Shown here in pieces: positions 1-10,300 of a DNA stretch of 64,000 bases. The first letter of the stretch is position 1. Every line of letters starts with the position of its first letter. Where the stretch lies: contig JACVRA010000086.1 in NCBI GenBank assembly GCA_019828545.1, positions 278,503 to 342,502 on the forward strand, given 5' to 3'. The position numbers and the translations under genes are program-made. The stretch is from Paracamarosporium sp. OC-R06-R3. Lineage: Eukaryota > Ascomycota > Dothideomycetes > Pleosporales > Didymosphaeriaceae. The notes under the pieces were generated by a model. The model ran no database searches, had not been told where the DNA came from, and saw nothing but the letters and a program-made list of their open reading frames with translations.

Positions 1-3000
1 GCGGGGTTCTTGTGAGAGATGAAGTTTGCTTGGGTTAGGGTTTTGCCAGTGCTGTCTTTCGCATTGGCGAGAGCGGCGGCGGCGAGCTGGGCGGATCGAG
101 GCGGACGGCCTCGTCCGCGCTTGACTTGGGGGACGACAGGGCGTTTGGCAGGGATGCCGATGAGTCTGTTCTTGCGTGGTGATTGGGGGAGAATGGTTTG
201 ATCGATGTGCTTGGGGCGGCGCGATGGGGACTGTGGGGTTGCTGCTGCTGCGTACTGGGAAAGCACCTCTGCACGGACATCTGGCGGCAAGGCAGCGAGT
301 ATCTCGGGGTCGAGCTGTGAATGTGCCGGCAGTGCTGTAAGAGCAAAAGGTGCTGCTCCTCTTGGTGATGGCGAGGCATCTTGAGACCCCCTTAACGTCT
401 TCGGAGTGGTCGGCGTAGGTGAGGACTGACGACCTTGCCGCAAAAGCTTCGAACGAATATCTTCGGGAAGCTCTGCGAGCACCTTGGGATCTACCTGGGT
501 CGGCATTATGAATTGCGTTCCCATGATGTTCAATGGCCGGCGCGACGGGGTCGAGTGGTTGAGCTCAGGAGGGCCAAATGCGACACGCTCGTCCTCGATG
601 ACGGCTCTCGGTTTCCTTGGGGTGACAGGATCGTCTTGAATGGGATCCACTTCTTCTTCCACCACTGCTGGGGGGGTTCGGGCTTGCTTTGGGTTAGGAG
701 GGCCAGCTTTGAACTGGAGACGGCGTTGGGAGCTCTCCAACGTTCCATCTGTAGCACTTCTCATCGGCTCCAATTTGGTCATTTGCACGCCTATGCCCCT
801 CAACTCACCAGGAGAGAAACCGAGGCCCTTGAGAATGCTCAGTGCCTCCTTGGTCAACATCTCTTTTGAGTTGGTTGCTACTCCAAGGACTAGACTCTTG
901 TTGAAAGTATCGCATTTGCCATGACCGAGATGCTTGGGCGGATCCAAAGGAGCATCTGGCGAGCGTCGCATGATCTTCATGGTGAACTGCTTCCCTTTCA
1001 CCTTTTCTTTCAGTAGGCGTTTTTGGAGCTCACCGCAGAGACTTCCGATGAACTCGTCCGCCTGCTCCTGGTTCTCGAACCGAACGCCCCAATTGACTTC
1101 AGCTGAGACCGACTTGCGGACTACTTGTTCGCCGACCTCTTGTCGATCGATGCCGCGAGAATACTCCCACAACTTGTCTCCGGTTTTTGGTCCTAGCGTC
1201 TGCACGAGCCTTTCCTTGGTAAACGCTCGAATGTCTTTGACGAATTTGATGCCGATTTCCTCCAGTTTCCCGCCAATTGACCATGCAACACCAGGGAGAT
1301 CTTGTACCTGTAGTTGGCCAATGAAGTCAAGGACTTCATCAGGTTTGATCTGATACTGGCCAGCTGGTTTTGCCTTTCTCAGAGCAACTTTAGCTAGCAG
1401 GATGTTGCCGCCTATGCCTACTGAGACATTGCAATCTGTCCTTGCCTTGACTTCATTGCGTAACGATTGCGCAATCTGCTCTGCTTTCGCCTGTTCCCGG
1501 TACATGCTGCCTTCGCTTACACCTTTACCGTCACTACCACCAATGTCGATGCACAGGTTTGAGACATCGATCAGTGCTTCATCTATGCTTACGCTTTGCA
1601 CTATGCCTCCAGTCGCAAGAATAGCATCGTAGAATGCTCTGCTAGCATCTTCATACGCAGGAAAGTCATATGGAAGGATCTTTAAATCCGGACATAACTC
1701 CTGAGCCCGCTTCATCCACATGCCATTCTTGACGCCATATTTCCTGGCAGGGTAGTTACAGCTTGCAATTTCAGATCCGCTACCATTGCCATGTGCGACC
1801 ACTGCAGGTTTGTCCTGATACTGAGGGTGTTTCTTCAGACTGACTGCAGCGAAGAAGCTGTCAAAATCAACATGTAAAACGTACCGTCTCGCGCCTGGGG
1901 ACCTCTTTTGCTTTGCCTTCTGTGACGAACTTCTTTCACTAGCTAAGGCTTGGAGTTGTGACTTCAAGTCGGCTTTCCAAGTCGACAGATGATGCAAGCG
2001 AGATTCGCGATAGTACTGCTCAAGGAAATTAGGATCTACTACAGTAGATTTTCGAATCTTGGGGTCCCGAAGCAGTATGGCATTGTGATCTTCCGCTGTG
2101 AGCGGTCGGCCTTTTTCTTTCAGTGCCTTTTGACTTTGATCTTGATCAGCAGCAAGTGGTGCAACTTGGGGCGACCCAATATCTTCAGTTGGATTAGCAT
2201 ACAGTTCATCATCATCCTGAAGCGCATCGTCTTGTTCTATTGGAGCAGCTCCACTCAGTTGGTCCTCAGGCGTAGGGCTCGTCTTCGGAGGCGTCACGAC
2301 GTTTTTGGAAGCACGTGCAGCATCTTCCAACTGCTCGACCCAGCTCCGTTCCAATGATTCTTGCTCTGGCTGATGTGAAGGGGGCAATTGCTCCTCGATC
2401 TCATCAGCAGGCGTAGGCAGCCTTTCTCGGGAAAAGTGAGAGCGAGGGCTACTAGGAGTCGGGGTGCTTGCAAGCCCAGTAACTTGGCTACTACGAAGCT
2501 GATTTGTATACCAACTTTGGTCGGTCTGATCGCGATATCCCTGCGCCTTCTTGCTAGAATGGCTTGAAACCTTGCCATTGTCAAAAGCCAGCACCTTCTG
2601 AGCCTCTCCCTCATCGAGAAGACGATATCGATTCCACGGGAGCAGCTTTTCGGCCTGGATGCTGTCCACAACCCATGCAGGCTTTACTATGCGGTATTTG
2701 CGGAATTCGACCGCCTTTTTTGGTGTAAGGCTGCTCGCTATGATATGCGTCACGGTGGTTTTCCCGTCCAGATATTGCATGAAGCCGCCTCCATGCTGGA
2801 CGATGAGGGTGTGCAGGTCATTGAGCGATGGCTGCGTGTAGCCGTTTACGTGCGCAACGATTCCTTTGAAAATCTGAGGCTTGTCGGTGGAATGCGAGCG
2901 TAGATCGGCATCTAAGTTCTGAAGTTTGATCTTCTTTCGCCTGAAATAGTCGGAAAAGCCGCCGAACTTGGACCCGTTATATTCGTCTCCATCCTCGCCG

Positions 3001-3065
3001 TCAAAGGTGTGCTGTGCGATGCGCTTGCGCACCGAGTTGGAATTATTTTCAAGGCGCGAGCCCAT
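1..3065 (-). CDS. REV1: DNA repair protein REV1 (Y-family deoxycytidyl transferase), C-terminus off the left edge
   Basis: REV1 is the scaffold and dCMP transferase of translesion synthesis in the nucleus, working with Pol zeta. One uninterrupted frame of about 1021 codons runs leftward off the window. From the N-terminus it shows a BRCT domain (about residues 45-140, with the conserved Trp in KPAWVVDS), a disordered linker, and the Y-family polymerase core. The core has HVDFDSFFAA at 398-407 and SIDEALID with the catalytic D495-E496 pair. Near the left edge are two ubiquitin-binding motifs of the LPxDI/V type, LAELPEDIRSKLL near residue 860 and LAALPPDVRAEVL near 920. The C-terminal domain that binds Rev7 and other polymerases must lie outside the window. 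I chose the ATG at 3065 because it opens MGSRLENNSNSVRKR just before the BRCT region. It diverges from the FKBP gene. Confidence 0.93.
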   Translation of the reverse strand, partial: MGSRLENNSNSVRKRIAQHTFDGEDGDEYNGSKFGGFSDYFRRKKIKLQNLDADLRSHSTDKPQIFKGIVAHVNGYTQPSLNDLHTLIVQHGGGFMQYLDGKTTVTHIIASSLTPKKAVEFRKYRIVKPAWVVDSIQAEKLLPWNRYRLLDEGEAQKVLAFDNGKVSSHSSKKAQGYRDQTDQSWYTNQLRSSQVTGLASTPTPSSPRSHFSRERLPTPADEIEEQLPPSHQPEQESLERSWVEQLEDAARASKNVVTPPKTSPTPEDQLSGAAPIEQDDALQDDDELYANPTEDIGSPQVAPLAADQDQSQKALKEKGRPLTAEDHNAILLRDPKIRKSTVVDPNFLEQYYRESRLHHLSTWKADLKSQLQALASERSSSQKAKQKRSPGARRYVLHVDFDSFFAAVSLKKHPQYQDKPAVVAHGNGSGSEIASCNYPARKYGVKNGMWMKRAQELCPDLKILPYDFPAYEDASRAFYDAILATGGIVQSVSIDEALIDVSNLCIDIGGSDGKGVSEGSMYREQAKAEQIAQSLRNEVKARTDCNVSVGIGGNILLAKVALRKAKPAGQYQIKPDEVLDFIGQLQVQDLPGVAWSIGGKLEEIGIKFVKDIRAFTKERLVQTLGPKTGDKLWEYSRGIDRQEVGEQVVRKSVSAEVNWGVRFENQEQADEFIGSLCGELQKRLLKEKVKGKQFTMKIMRRSPDAPLDPPKHLGHGKCDTFNKSLVLGVATNSKEMLTKEALSILKGLGFSPGELRGIGVQMTKLEPMRSATDGTLESSQRRLQFKAGPPNPKQARTPPAVVEEEVDPIQDDPVTPRKPRAVIEDERVAFGPPELNHSTPSRRPLNIMGTQFIMPTQVDPKVLAELPEDIRSKLLRQGRQSSPTPTTPKTLRGSQDASPSPRGAAPFALTALPAHSQLDPEILAALPPDVRAEVLSQYAAAATPQSPSRRPKHIDQTILPQSPRKNRLIGIPAKRPVVPQVKRGRGRPPRSAQLAAAALANAKDSTGKTLTQANFISHKNP

Positions 3066-3437
3066 CGTTGCTGTGTTGATGTGCTGGGTGCTGCAGCCGG
3101 TCGTCTGGCAAGGCCGTCGTCATGGTGCGCGGGCAACGGAAGGCTACCGCATATTGAGAGTGAATGATGGTCACGTCGCGTCTGCGGTGGCGTCGATATC
3201 GCGTTCGCCCCACTAAGCTGCAGCAGCGCGCTAGCGCAGGCGGTGAAGCAATTCCTTGGGCGGAAAATCTTGGCACTTCAAAAAGTTCATGCCGGCCTCG
3301 TCGTTTTTCTTCCTCGAAGCAGCCAACCAACCAGCACTGAACTCTGCACCAGTTCTTCGCTGTGACAACACCTGCGTCACCTTTACTCGCGGCATACTGA
3401 GCTCGAGTTTTCCAAAACACATCAAAATCTATTCGCA
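3066..3437. promoter_or_regulatory. Divergent promoter between REV1 and the FKBP gene
   Basis: This 372 bp spacer lies between two start codons facing away from each other. No long conserved frame crosses it. It must hold both core promoters and both 5' UTRs. I see no clear TATA box. Confidence 0.6.
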
Positions 3438-5119
3438 ATGGCTAGCATACCCGTAGGTGTCTATGGACTTCGTGTCCCGGCTGGTGGCCAGCCCATTCCC
3501 GCCAGCGTGAACCACAATGTCGCTGTAAGTGCGCTACCGCAGGTTTTCCTTGGAAGCGCATATCTCTTCTAAAGGAATTCGTCGTGCGCAGCAAGCTCAC
3601 ATACTCAGTTCCGCATCACCATGGCTGCCATCGACCCCACCGCCGAGGTCGAAGCTGGCCCGGCCCGTGCTACCCTCAAGCTCATTCGCATCCAAGATGA
3701 TGATGAGGACGATGAGGACGATGACGATTTCGACCCTGACAACATCGAGGAACTGCGCGCAAAGCTTCTTGCCGACGGCGTGCTTGGCTCTGAGGACGAG
3801 TCGGATGATTCTGAAGAGGACAGCGAAGAGGAGACGAACGGTGGGCCTAGTGATCCCGCCAAGTCTAAGCAGGCTAAGCGCGAGGCTCTACAGAAGAAGC
3901 TCCAGGAAGAGGCCGACGCCGAGGAGATGGAGATTGACCAATTGTCCAATGGCGTGAACGGTACCAAGGGCAAGGGCAAGGCTCTCGACGATGACGAGAG
4001 CGATGAGAGCGACGATGATGAGGAAGGAGACGAGGCCGAGGAGCTTGTGCTCTGCACCCTTGACCCGGAGAAGGTGGGTAATTCTCATGCAACGCTTCTG
4101 GATGAAGACTAACCATTACGCAGCACTACCAGCAAACATTGGAGATCACAGTCCGTGAAGGCGAGGAGATTTACTTCGCTGCCACTGGTTCTCACGACAT
4201 TTTCCTTACTGGAAACTATGTTGCTTTCCCCGACGACGAGGAGTATGATGATGATGAGTCGGATCTTTATGGTCTGGATGGAGAAGACTACGATGAGTCG
4301 CCTGACGAGGACGAGCTTGACGAGGATATCTCTGATTCTGAGGACGATGAGCTCGATGGCCTGAATGACCCCCGCATCACTGAGGTCGACTCTGAGGAGG
4401 AGGCCCCCAAGCTGGTCAAGGCCGAGAAGAAGGGCAAGAACAAGCGCCCCGCGGAGGACGATGATGAGGCCATGACCTTGGACGAGCTCATCACCAAGAC
4501 TAAGGCCGAGACTCCTGCCACAAATGGCGAGGACAAGCCCAGCAAGAAGCAGGCAAAGAAGCTGAAGAACAATGAGGGCCAGGCTGTGGCTGCTGCCGCT
4601 GAGCCCAAGAAGGAGGCAAAGAAGGTGGATACCCCCAGCAGCGACAAGAAAAAAGTCCAATTCGCTAAGAACCTCGAGCAGGGTCCTACGGGCTCGCCCA
4701 AGGTTACCGAGGCGAAGAAGGAAGCTGCCAAGGGCCCCCGCAACGTTGGCGGTGTCACCGTCGAAGACAAGAAGGAGGGTAAGGGTAAGGCTGCCAAGAA
4801 GGGCGACCGCATCGAAATGCGTTACATTGGCAAGCTGAAGAACGGCAAGCAGTTCGATGGTAAGTCGCAGATACTATTCCAATGTTATTGTACAGAGGCT
4901 GACCATTTCGTAGCCAACAAGAAGGGCAAGCCCTTCTCGTTCAAGCTCGGCGTAGGCGAGGTCATCAAGGGCTGGGATGTCGGTGTGGCTGGCATGCAGG
5001 CGGGCAGTGAGCGTCGTCTCTCGATTCCTGCGAAGCTTGCATACGGCTCAAAGGCACTCCCCGGCATTCCCGCCAACTCGGAGTTGATCTTCGACATCAA
5101 GTGCATCTCAGTTTCGTAA
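3438..5119 (+). CDS. FPR4: Nucleolar FKBP-type peptidyl-prolyl isomerase (Fpr3/Fpr4 type)
   Basis: This is a nuclear/nucleolar prolyl isomerase and histone chaperone of the Fpr3/Fpr4 family, linked to histone H3 proline isomerisation and rDNA chromatin in yeast. Four exons (3438-3524, 3609-4073, 4124-4859, 4914-5119) give 497 residues. The N-terminus ([17 protein letters not shown], then [13 protein letters not shown]) is the nucleoplasmin-like fold. Long Asp/Glu tracts alternate with Lys-rich segments through the middle. The C-terminal FKBP domain carries [10 protein letters not shown], the exon junction in [29 protein letters not shown] and [12 protein letters not shown]. The second ATG at 3621 would cut the N-terminal fold, so the ATG at 3438 is preferred. 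Splice sites are canonical and phases match. Whether it is strictly FPR3 or FPR4 cannot be decided, as filamentous fungi usually have one copy. Confidence 0.93.
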
Positions 5120-6099
5120 ACGGTGAAGCACACTGTTGGTACGATGGGCGTCCACTTCCCTCATGTACAGTACAATGTTGCGGACTCCACTCCTGCGCAT
5201 GCCGCACGCGCAGGGCAGATGCTTGTCTAGCCTGCAGTGCGCCAGTGCGCCTCGCCTTCCCTGTCTCCTTTGTGTTTCTGTCCTCTGCTGCATAGCGCCC
5301 TGAGATATCCGACTTGCATTCTCTGGTTTTACGAGATCTGTGCAGGGAGGAAGGATTTCTCGCCCCGCCTCCATAGTCACTGGTGTATTCCAATTCGTTT
5401 TTTCTGATATGGCGAGGCACTGTTGCTATGCTGGTGGCATGTGCTGAGGATGCTAATCCGCAAAAGTTCGGAGTTTATGGCACGGATGTTGAGGTCTATG
5501 TAGTCAATAGATGTTTCCAGTTCTTTCAGTTGTCTGCATCGGAGTCCGTGAGAGCACATACCTGAAAGGATCCCGGCTAACTTCGCCCAAGAATCGTGAA
5601 TTGGGCATCCACTGTGAACAATATTAGTTCATTGCCGGTCTGGCACATGCTTTCACCGACAGAAGGCACTCATAAGTTGTAGACTGATTAGACTGTCGGT
5701 TTCTGACTGCGCCCACAACCACTGCGTTCATCTCTCTGGCCCGCCTACACACACACACTCCCTTCTGCGGCCATTCCTGGTGTTTGGATGCGGTGGAGTG
5801 GTCGGGCGTGCCCACTCTGGGCGAGCGTTGAGGCAGGAGCCAATCAGTGAAGGCAGGAGGCACCACGGACATGGACAGGCCCACTCACACTGCGAGACTA
5901 GACTAGCGCCCCACTCCGCTTTCTCCTCATGTGCCACCTTCTCGAAGTCTCTCTTGCACCACGATCTTACTGCACTCGTCCGCCACCGCACCACCACAAC
6001 GCCCGCACGCTACACCGGCTCATCGCCTCGCCAATCCAAGCAGCAGCTTCCCACACCTCCTCAAGCACCCACCCGACGCAACCGTGGCAAGCCCGAACA
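5120..6099. other. Spacer between the FKBP and antizyme genes, with antizyme 5' region
   Basis: I find no convincing gene here. The right half is C/A-rich (about 5960-6095), as expected for a fungal 5' UTR. A CCAATCAG motif at 5840-5847, about 255 bp before the antizyme start codon, is a possible HAP/NF-Y CCAAT box. Frames that stay open here lack domain similarity I can recognise. Confidence 0.5.
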
Positions 6100-7045
6100 A
6101 TGGCGCATTGGAATTCGAAACGAAGCAGTAGTAGTAGTAGTAATCGCAGCGACCGGTCGACCGCCAATGTGCGCGCCTCGGCCTACGTTGTGAACGCCTC
6201 TACGGCAGCCCTCCAGGGCTTCCACTACTCCACTACGGGGGCTGGCGGGGCTGAGTGGTATTCCTGAGGTCGGCTCGGTGAGTCTTCGCTTCGGCATCCG
6301 CGCTCTGTCCGCACATGCTAACATTAACATCAGGGAATACCTTCACCTCCGCCGAGTCCCCCCCTCGCCGCCAAGGCATCGTCTAACGCCGTTGGACGGG
6401 CGCGCAGAGGGGGGGCTGCATACACCATAACGGGAGAGTGTGAGAGACTCTTCTGCGAGACACTGCGGGCTGTTTTCCTTGGTGAGGGGAACTTGGCTCA
6501 GAAGGACTCGCTTGCTGTGGGTATGCATAACATTATGACTACCGATATCGTCAACGACTATGGCATCGATGTACGACAGAATTTGGGTAGCGCTATGGAC
6601 TCGCCGTCTCCGGAGGGATTCGGTGACGTCCAGCAGAACGGTCTGGTCAGCGATTGGATTGAGGTTTGGGACTACGTGGGCGGTATTCGATTCCGTGGAT
6701 TTGTTGCGGAGAAGGCCGACGAGAAGGCTATGGTTGTCTTTTTCGATCAGAATGTGATTGGAGGTGACCTCAAGGCCGGGTAAGATTCCCGTACGCATGA
6801 CGCTTGTTGAGCACGCCCTGACTGACTATGACAGATTGATGGCTCTTCTCGAACTCTGCGCAATCGAGTGCTTTTCTTGCACCCGCCTCGTGGTCTGTAT
6901 CGACCGCCATACCCAGCCAAAGCCTCTGGAAACTCTTTCCAAGGACCTCGGCTGGATTGGCTTCCAGCTGACGACCCTACGAGAGTTCGCAGAAGAGGGC
7001 GATGTTCTTAGTAACGAGTGGCTGTTCATGGAGATAGACGCCTAG
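6100..7045 (+). CDS. Ornithine decarboxylase antizyme, made by +1 programmed frameshift
   Basis: Antizyme binds ornithine decarboxylase monomers and sends them to the proteasome without ubiquitin, which limits polyamine synthesis. A 55-codon first frame from the ATG at 6100 ends in ...GAEWYS and a UGA. Skipping one base at UCC-UGA puts the ribosome into the second frame: 6266-6277, then exon 2 (6334-6779) and exon 3 (6835-7045). The joined product is 277 residues. The main frame carries the fungal antizyme block AYTITGECERLFCETLRAVFLG, and the C-terminus has LLELCAIECFSCTRLVVCIDR, DLGWIGFQL and EWLFMEIDA. All phases agree, and both introns have canonical ends. The first frame is Ser-rich (an AGT run). 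Naive gene callers would miss or split this gene. Polyamines raise frameshifting in this family, giving feedback control. Confidence 0.88.
6262..6268 (+). promoter_or_regulatory. Programmed +1 ribosomal frameshift site of antizyme
   Basis: The sequence TGG TAT TCC TGA places Ser UCC in the P site and the zero-frame stop UGA in the A site. This is the same core (UCC UGA) used by animal and many fungal antizymes. The next base after the skipped U starts GAG GTC GGC TCG, and a GTGAGT donor follows at 6278. I saw no obvious downstream pseudoknot by eye, but I could not fold the RNA. Confidence 0.85.
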
Positions 7046-7395
7046 TGCTTATCACCAGCATGTTTTTTCGAGTTGCATTTGTTTTCAGTTTCTCAAGGTT
7101 GCGAGCATGCTATTACTTGCTGGGGAATTGGTTCAGGAGTCTCGGACTGCACCTGCATCTTTTCTTGTCACATCTTTGATGGCGTCCTATGCGGTTCACA
7201 ATGGCTGTGAGATATACAATGCTGAGATTGTTCTATTCTAAATCCTCTGCTGTTCGCTCATCCACTTGCTTTTTGTGATGTTGATGCGTACCGCAAGCAT
7301 CTACTTACTCCTACCATATCGTGCCTACTTACAAACCACCAACATGCGTCTCTCTTCCCATCCCAACCCAGCAACTCCATCTCCAATCCCACCCT
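7046..7395. other. Convergent 3' spacer between antizyme and LTN1
   Basis: The two genes end toward each other across 350 bp. The stretch holds both 3' UTRs. I see no further gene. Confidence 0.5.
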
Positions 7396-10300
7396 CTACC
7401 CATAATTAAACGGATTCCTGCAAAGCGGACAACTACTGCTCCCACTGCTCTTAAACCACTTAAACAAGCAGCCACCATGGAACAAATTCCTACACGTACT
7501 ACACCTCTTATCCGGCAGCCGCCTATCACTCCCAACGACAGAATAGCAAATAGCGCACTCAGTCTGCCCCTTCATGGCGCCCTCGACGTTCCGCTTAAAC
7601 GTCGTCAACGCATCGATGATGCTCCCGTTGAAAATGGTAATAGCCCCCAGCGACGTGCGCAGCCACGACTGCCACTTCTGCTCGTTGACGGCGACGCGGT
7701 GCAGGCCTTCTATGCGGGCGGGGGCGAGCGGGAACGACGGCGGGAGCGTGAGCCGCATCGACATGGTGGCTTCGTCGATGGCGTACGAGGTTGTTATTTC
7801 GTAGGTGCTGGGCGAGGTTTTGACGGCGAAGGGCTCCGAGTCGGGCAGCGTGGCCGCCCAATCTCGGACGGATTTCAGCGCCGAGGCGATGACGGGCGGC
7901 GAGATGTATTTTTCTGTCCACGGCTCGAGGGTTACGACTGTGGGGCGCGACTTGCAGGATATATACCAGGATTTCGTGAGGCTGGGAAGGTGCAGGAGGC
8001 TTAGGTAGTAGATGTGGGTGAGGAGCCAGTGGGTGTCGCGGAGGGGAAGTTCGATGTCGGGCTCGTAGGTTGTGGGGTCAAGCTTGGAAATATCGACAGG
8101 TTTGTTGTGTGCATGGCCTAGGAAGTCGAATGTGAAGTCTAGTAGGCCGGGGAGGTATTCGCCTCTCTTGATGTGGTCGACGTAGTCGTTTTTGACCTTG
8201 AAAGAAGCGTGCGAGAGGTGGTCAAAGACGAGGAGCCAACTCAGCAGGTAGCCACGAAGAGGGAGGGGGATGCTGCGCTCAAAGTTGGCGTCGGAGAGGG
8301 CCGCGACAGTTGGTGCTTCGAGGATTAGAGAGAGAAGTTCTTCGGGCAAGCGTGCCGTGGTCTTCTCGAGGGCAGCATCAATAGAAATTTGTTCCTGTGC
8401 GGCAGGTATTTGTTTATGCAGAATGTTGAAAGCCGTCTGCTGCACAGGCTGTGATTCCACATATAGTAGTGGGAAAAGGTCCTCGGTCGACTCAAGGTGT
8501 TTGAGAGGCACTTTTGCGATCTGACGAGCTAAGACCTCGTTAACCATCTTCAAAGGTTGGTGGAACTCATCGGGGAAATGCTGCGAGTGTTTGAGGAGGT
8601 TGACGAGGCCGTTAGCGATGGGTTGTTCGGTCTCCTTCCAGACATCGACGAGGTCGTCATTCGGGGCTTCGCTTTGTGTCAACGTACGCAGCTGGGCGTA
8701 CAACTTCAGAGAGGCGTGGACAAATGGTATAGGGCTACTCTAGTTTTAGCATCATGACCGAAGAACATTGTGGGCATCATACCTGTTCATTCCGGACTCG
8801 GTCTCCTGCAGTTCAGAGGTCGCCGCCCAGCCATCACCTAAAGCGTTCAAAATCTCCCCCCAATGCTCCCCATAGAGATCACTCATTAGTGGAAGCAGCA
8901 CTGTAAGTGTACGGCAAACTTCTGCGCGAAGGGAGAGGCTGCTACTAGTGTTCTGCAACCAAGGAATCACATGTTTGACAAAGAAGATCAGTCGCTGGTT
9001 AGCGATGCTGTGTGCGTTATCTTCCTGTCCGTATAGAAGGATATTAAGTAGCACAAGCTGCTGGAGGCCTGTCGCGTCTTAGCAACGTCGAAGTAATTAG
9101 GAGAGTAGCCGGCTTACCGTTTTCTGGCTTCTGTTCAATATCCAGGCCCGTAAGATCTGCAACAAGTTCATTGCACATCCTTTCGCACGATTTTGAGGCT
9201 GCGAACGGGTCCTTAAATGAGTTGATCAGGCCGATAAGAGGGAAGATTTCTGGAAGATAGGAGTCAGCGAGGGAAGTCCAAAAGCCTCTGAATGTGCATA
9301 CCTTTGCTTTTGCGAATAACCTTCAATATCTCCTGAAGCTTTGCGGTCTCTGAATTCTTCCAGCCGCATAGTTCTATAGCATCTGAAACTAAAACGCTAT
9401 AGGTGCGCGCCGAGTAGTAAGATCTGGGAGATGCCTCGGGCTCCACCTTGGACAGAAGCGTCGCAGCCCAGTCGAGTAAAGAGCTACTGCCATCAGAGGC
9501 CCAGGTTTCCTGCATGCGCTTCAGCTCCTGGGTCACAAAGGGCTGCGCATCAGCCATGAACGCGATAGCGTCAGCCTCGACATCTGCATTATAGTCTGCC
9601 CAGAGGCCATTTGCGCCGGCGAGTCCAAGGTTATCGTCGGCAAGTTGAACAGTAAGGGTGATGTTACGGAGGAAGGAATCTCTCACGTCCGAAGGCACAT
9701 TCTCAATGGAGAAAGTATCGCTGTCCTTGAAAAGCCGAGTGACATACTGTGTAATCCGATAGGCAGCAGAGTATCCATCAGCATCTCGAGAAACTTTCTT
9801 CATTGAAGGCTTGCTTCCATCTTGTTGCACTAGATATACTGCACCGCCTAGAGGGTTGGCTATGGCTAGTGATGTCTTTGGTGCTGTGTCGAGGAAAGGA
9901 GCCAAGGCTGCCGCCCAATCGTCGGTGCTGGGAAAGACGCCTGACATGTCCTCCCAGGAGCTTTTAGGCTTCACAAGCTGCTTCGCAAGCTCAACCAAGG
10001 TTTCTACAGACACAGAAGTCTGTGTGGCTTCTTTGAGCCCTTGCTGGAGAAGACTGTATACAGACTGCTTTGTATCCGATCCAGCAGTAAGCACTGTCTG
10101 TATAGAGGCGTTCACGGCAGCTGCATCATGAGATATGATCTCATCGCCCGATTCGGATGCCAACAGCAGGCTTTGCAAAAGGCTCGAACCTTTTTGAGTT
10201 GAGAGGAAGTCCTTCAGTATCGAAGGGTTCTGCTTGACAATCTGCCTGAGGCCTTGTAGTGCGTTGGGGGCTTCTTGTGACAACGACAGAGATTGGGTCA

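Noticed and set aside
3605..4812. Long Ser-rich minus-strand frames opposite the FKBP gene
   Set aside because: They are antisense shadows of the GAC/GAG/GAT-rich acidic tracts of the real gene.
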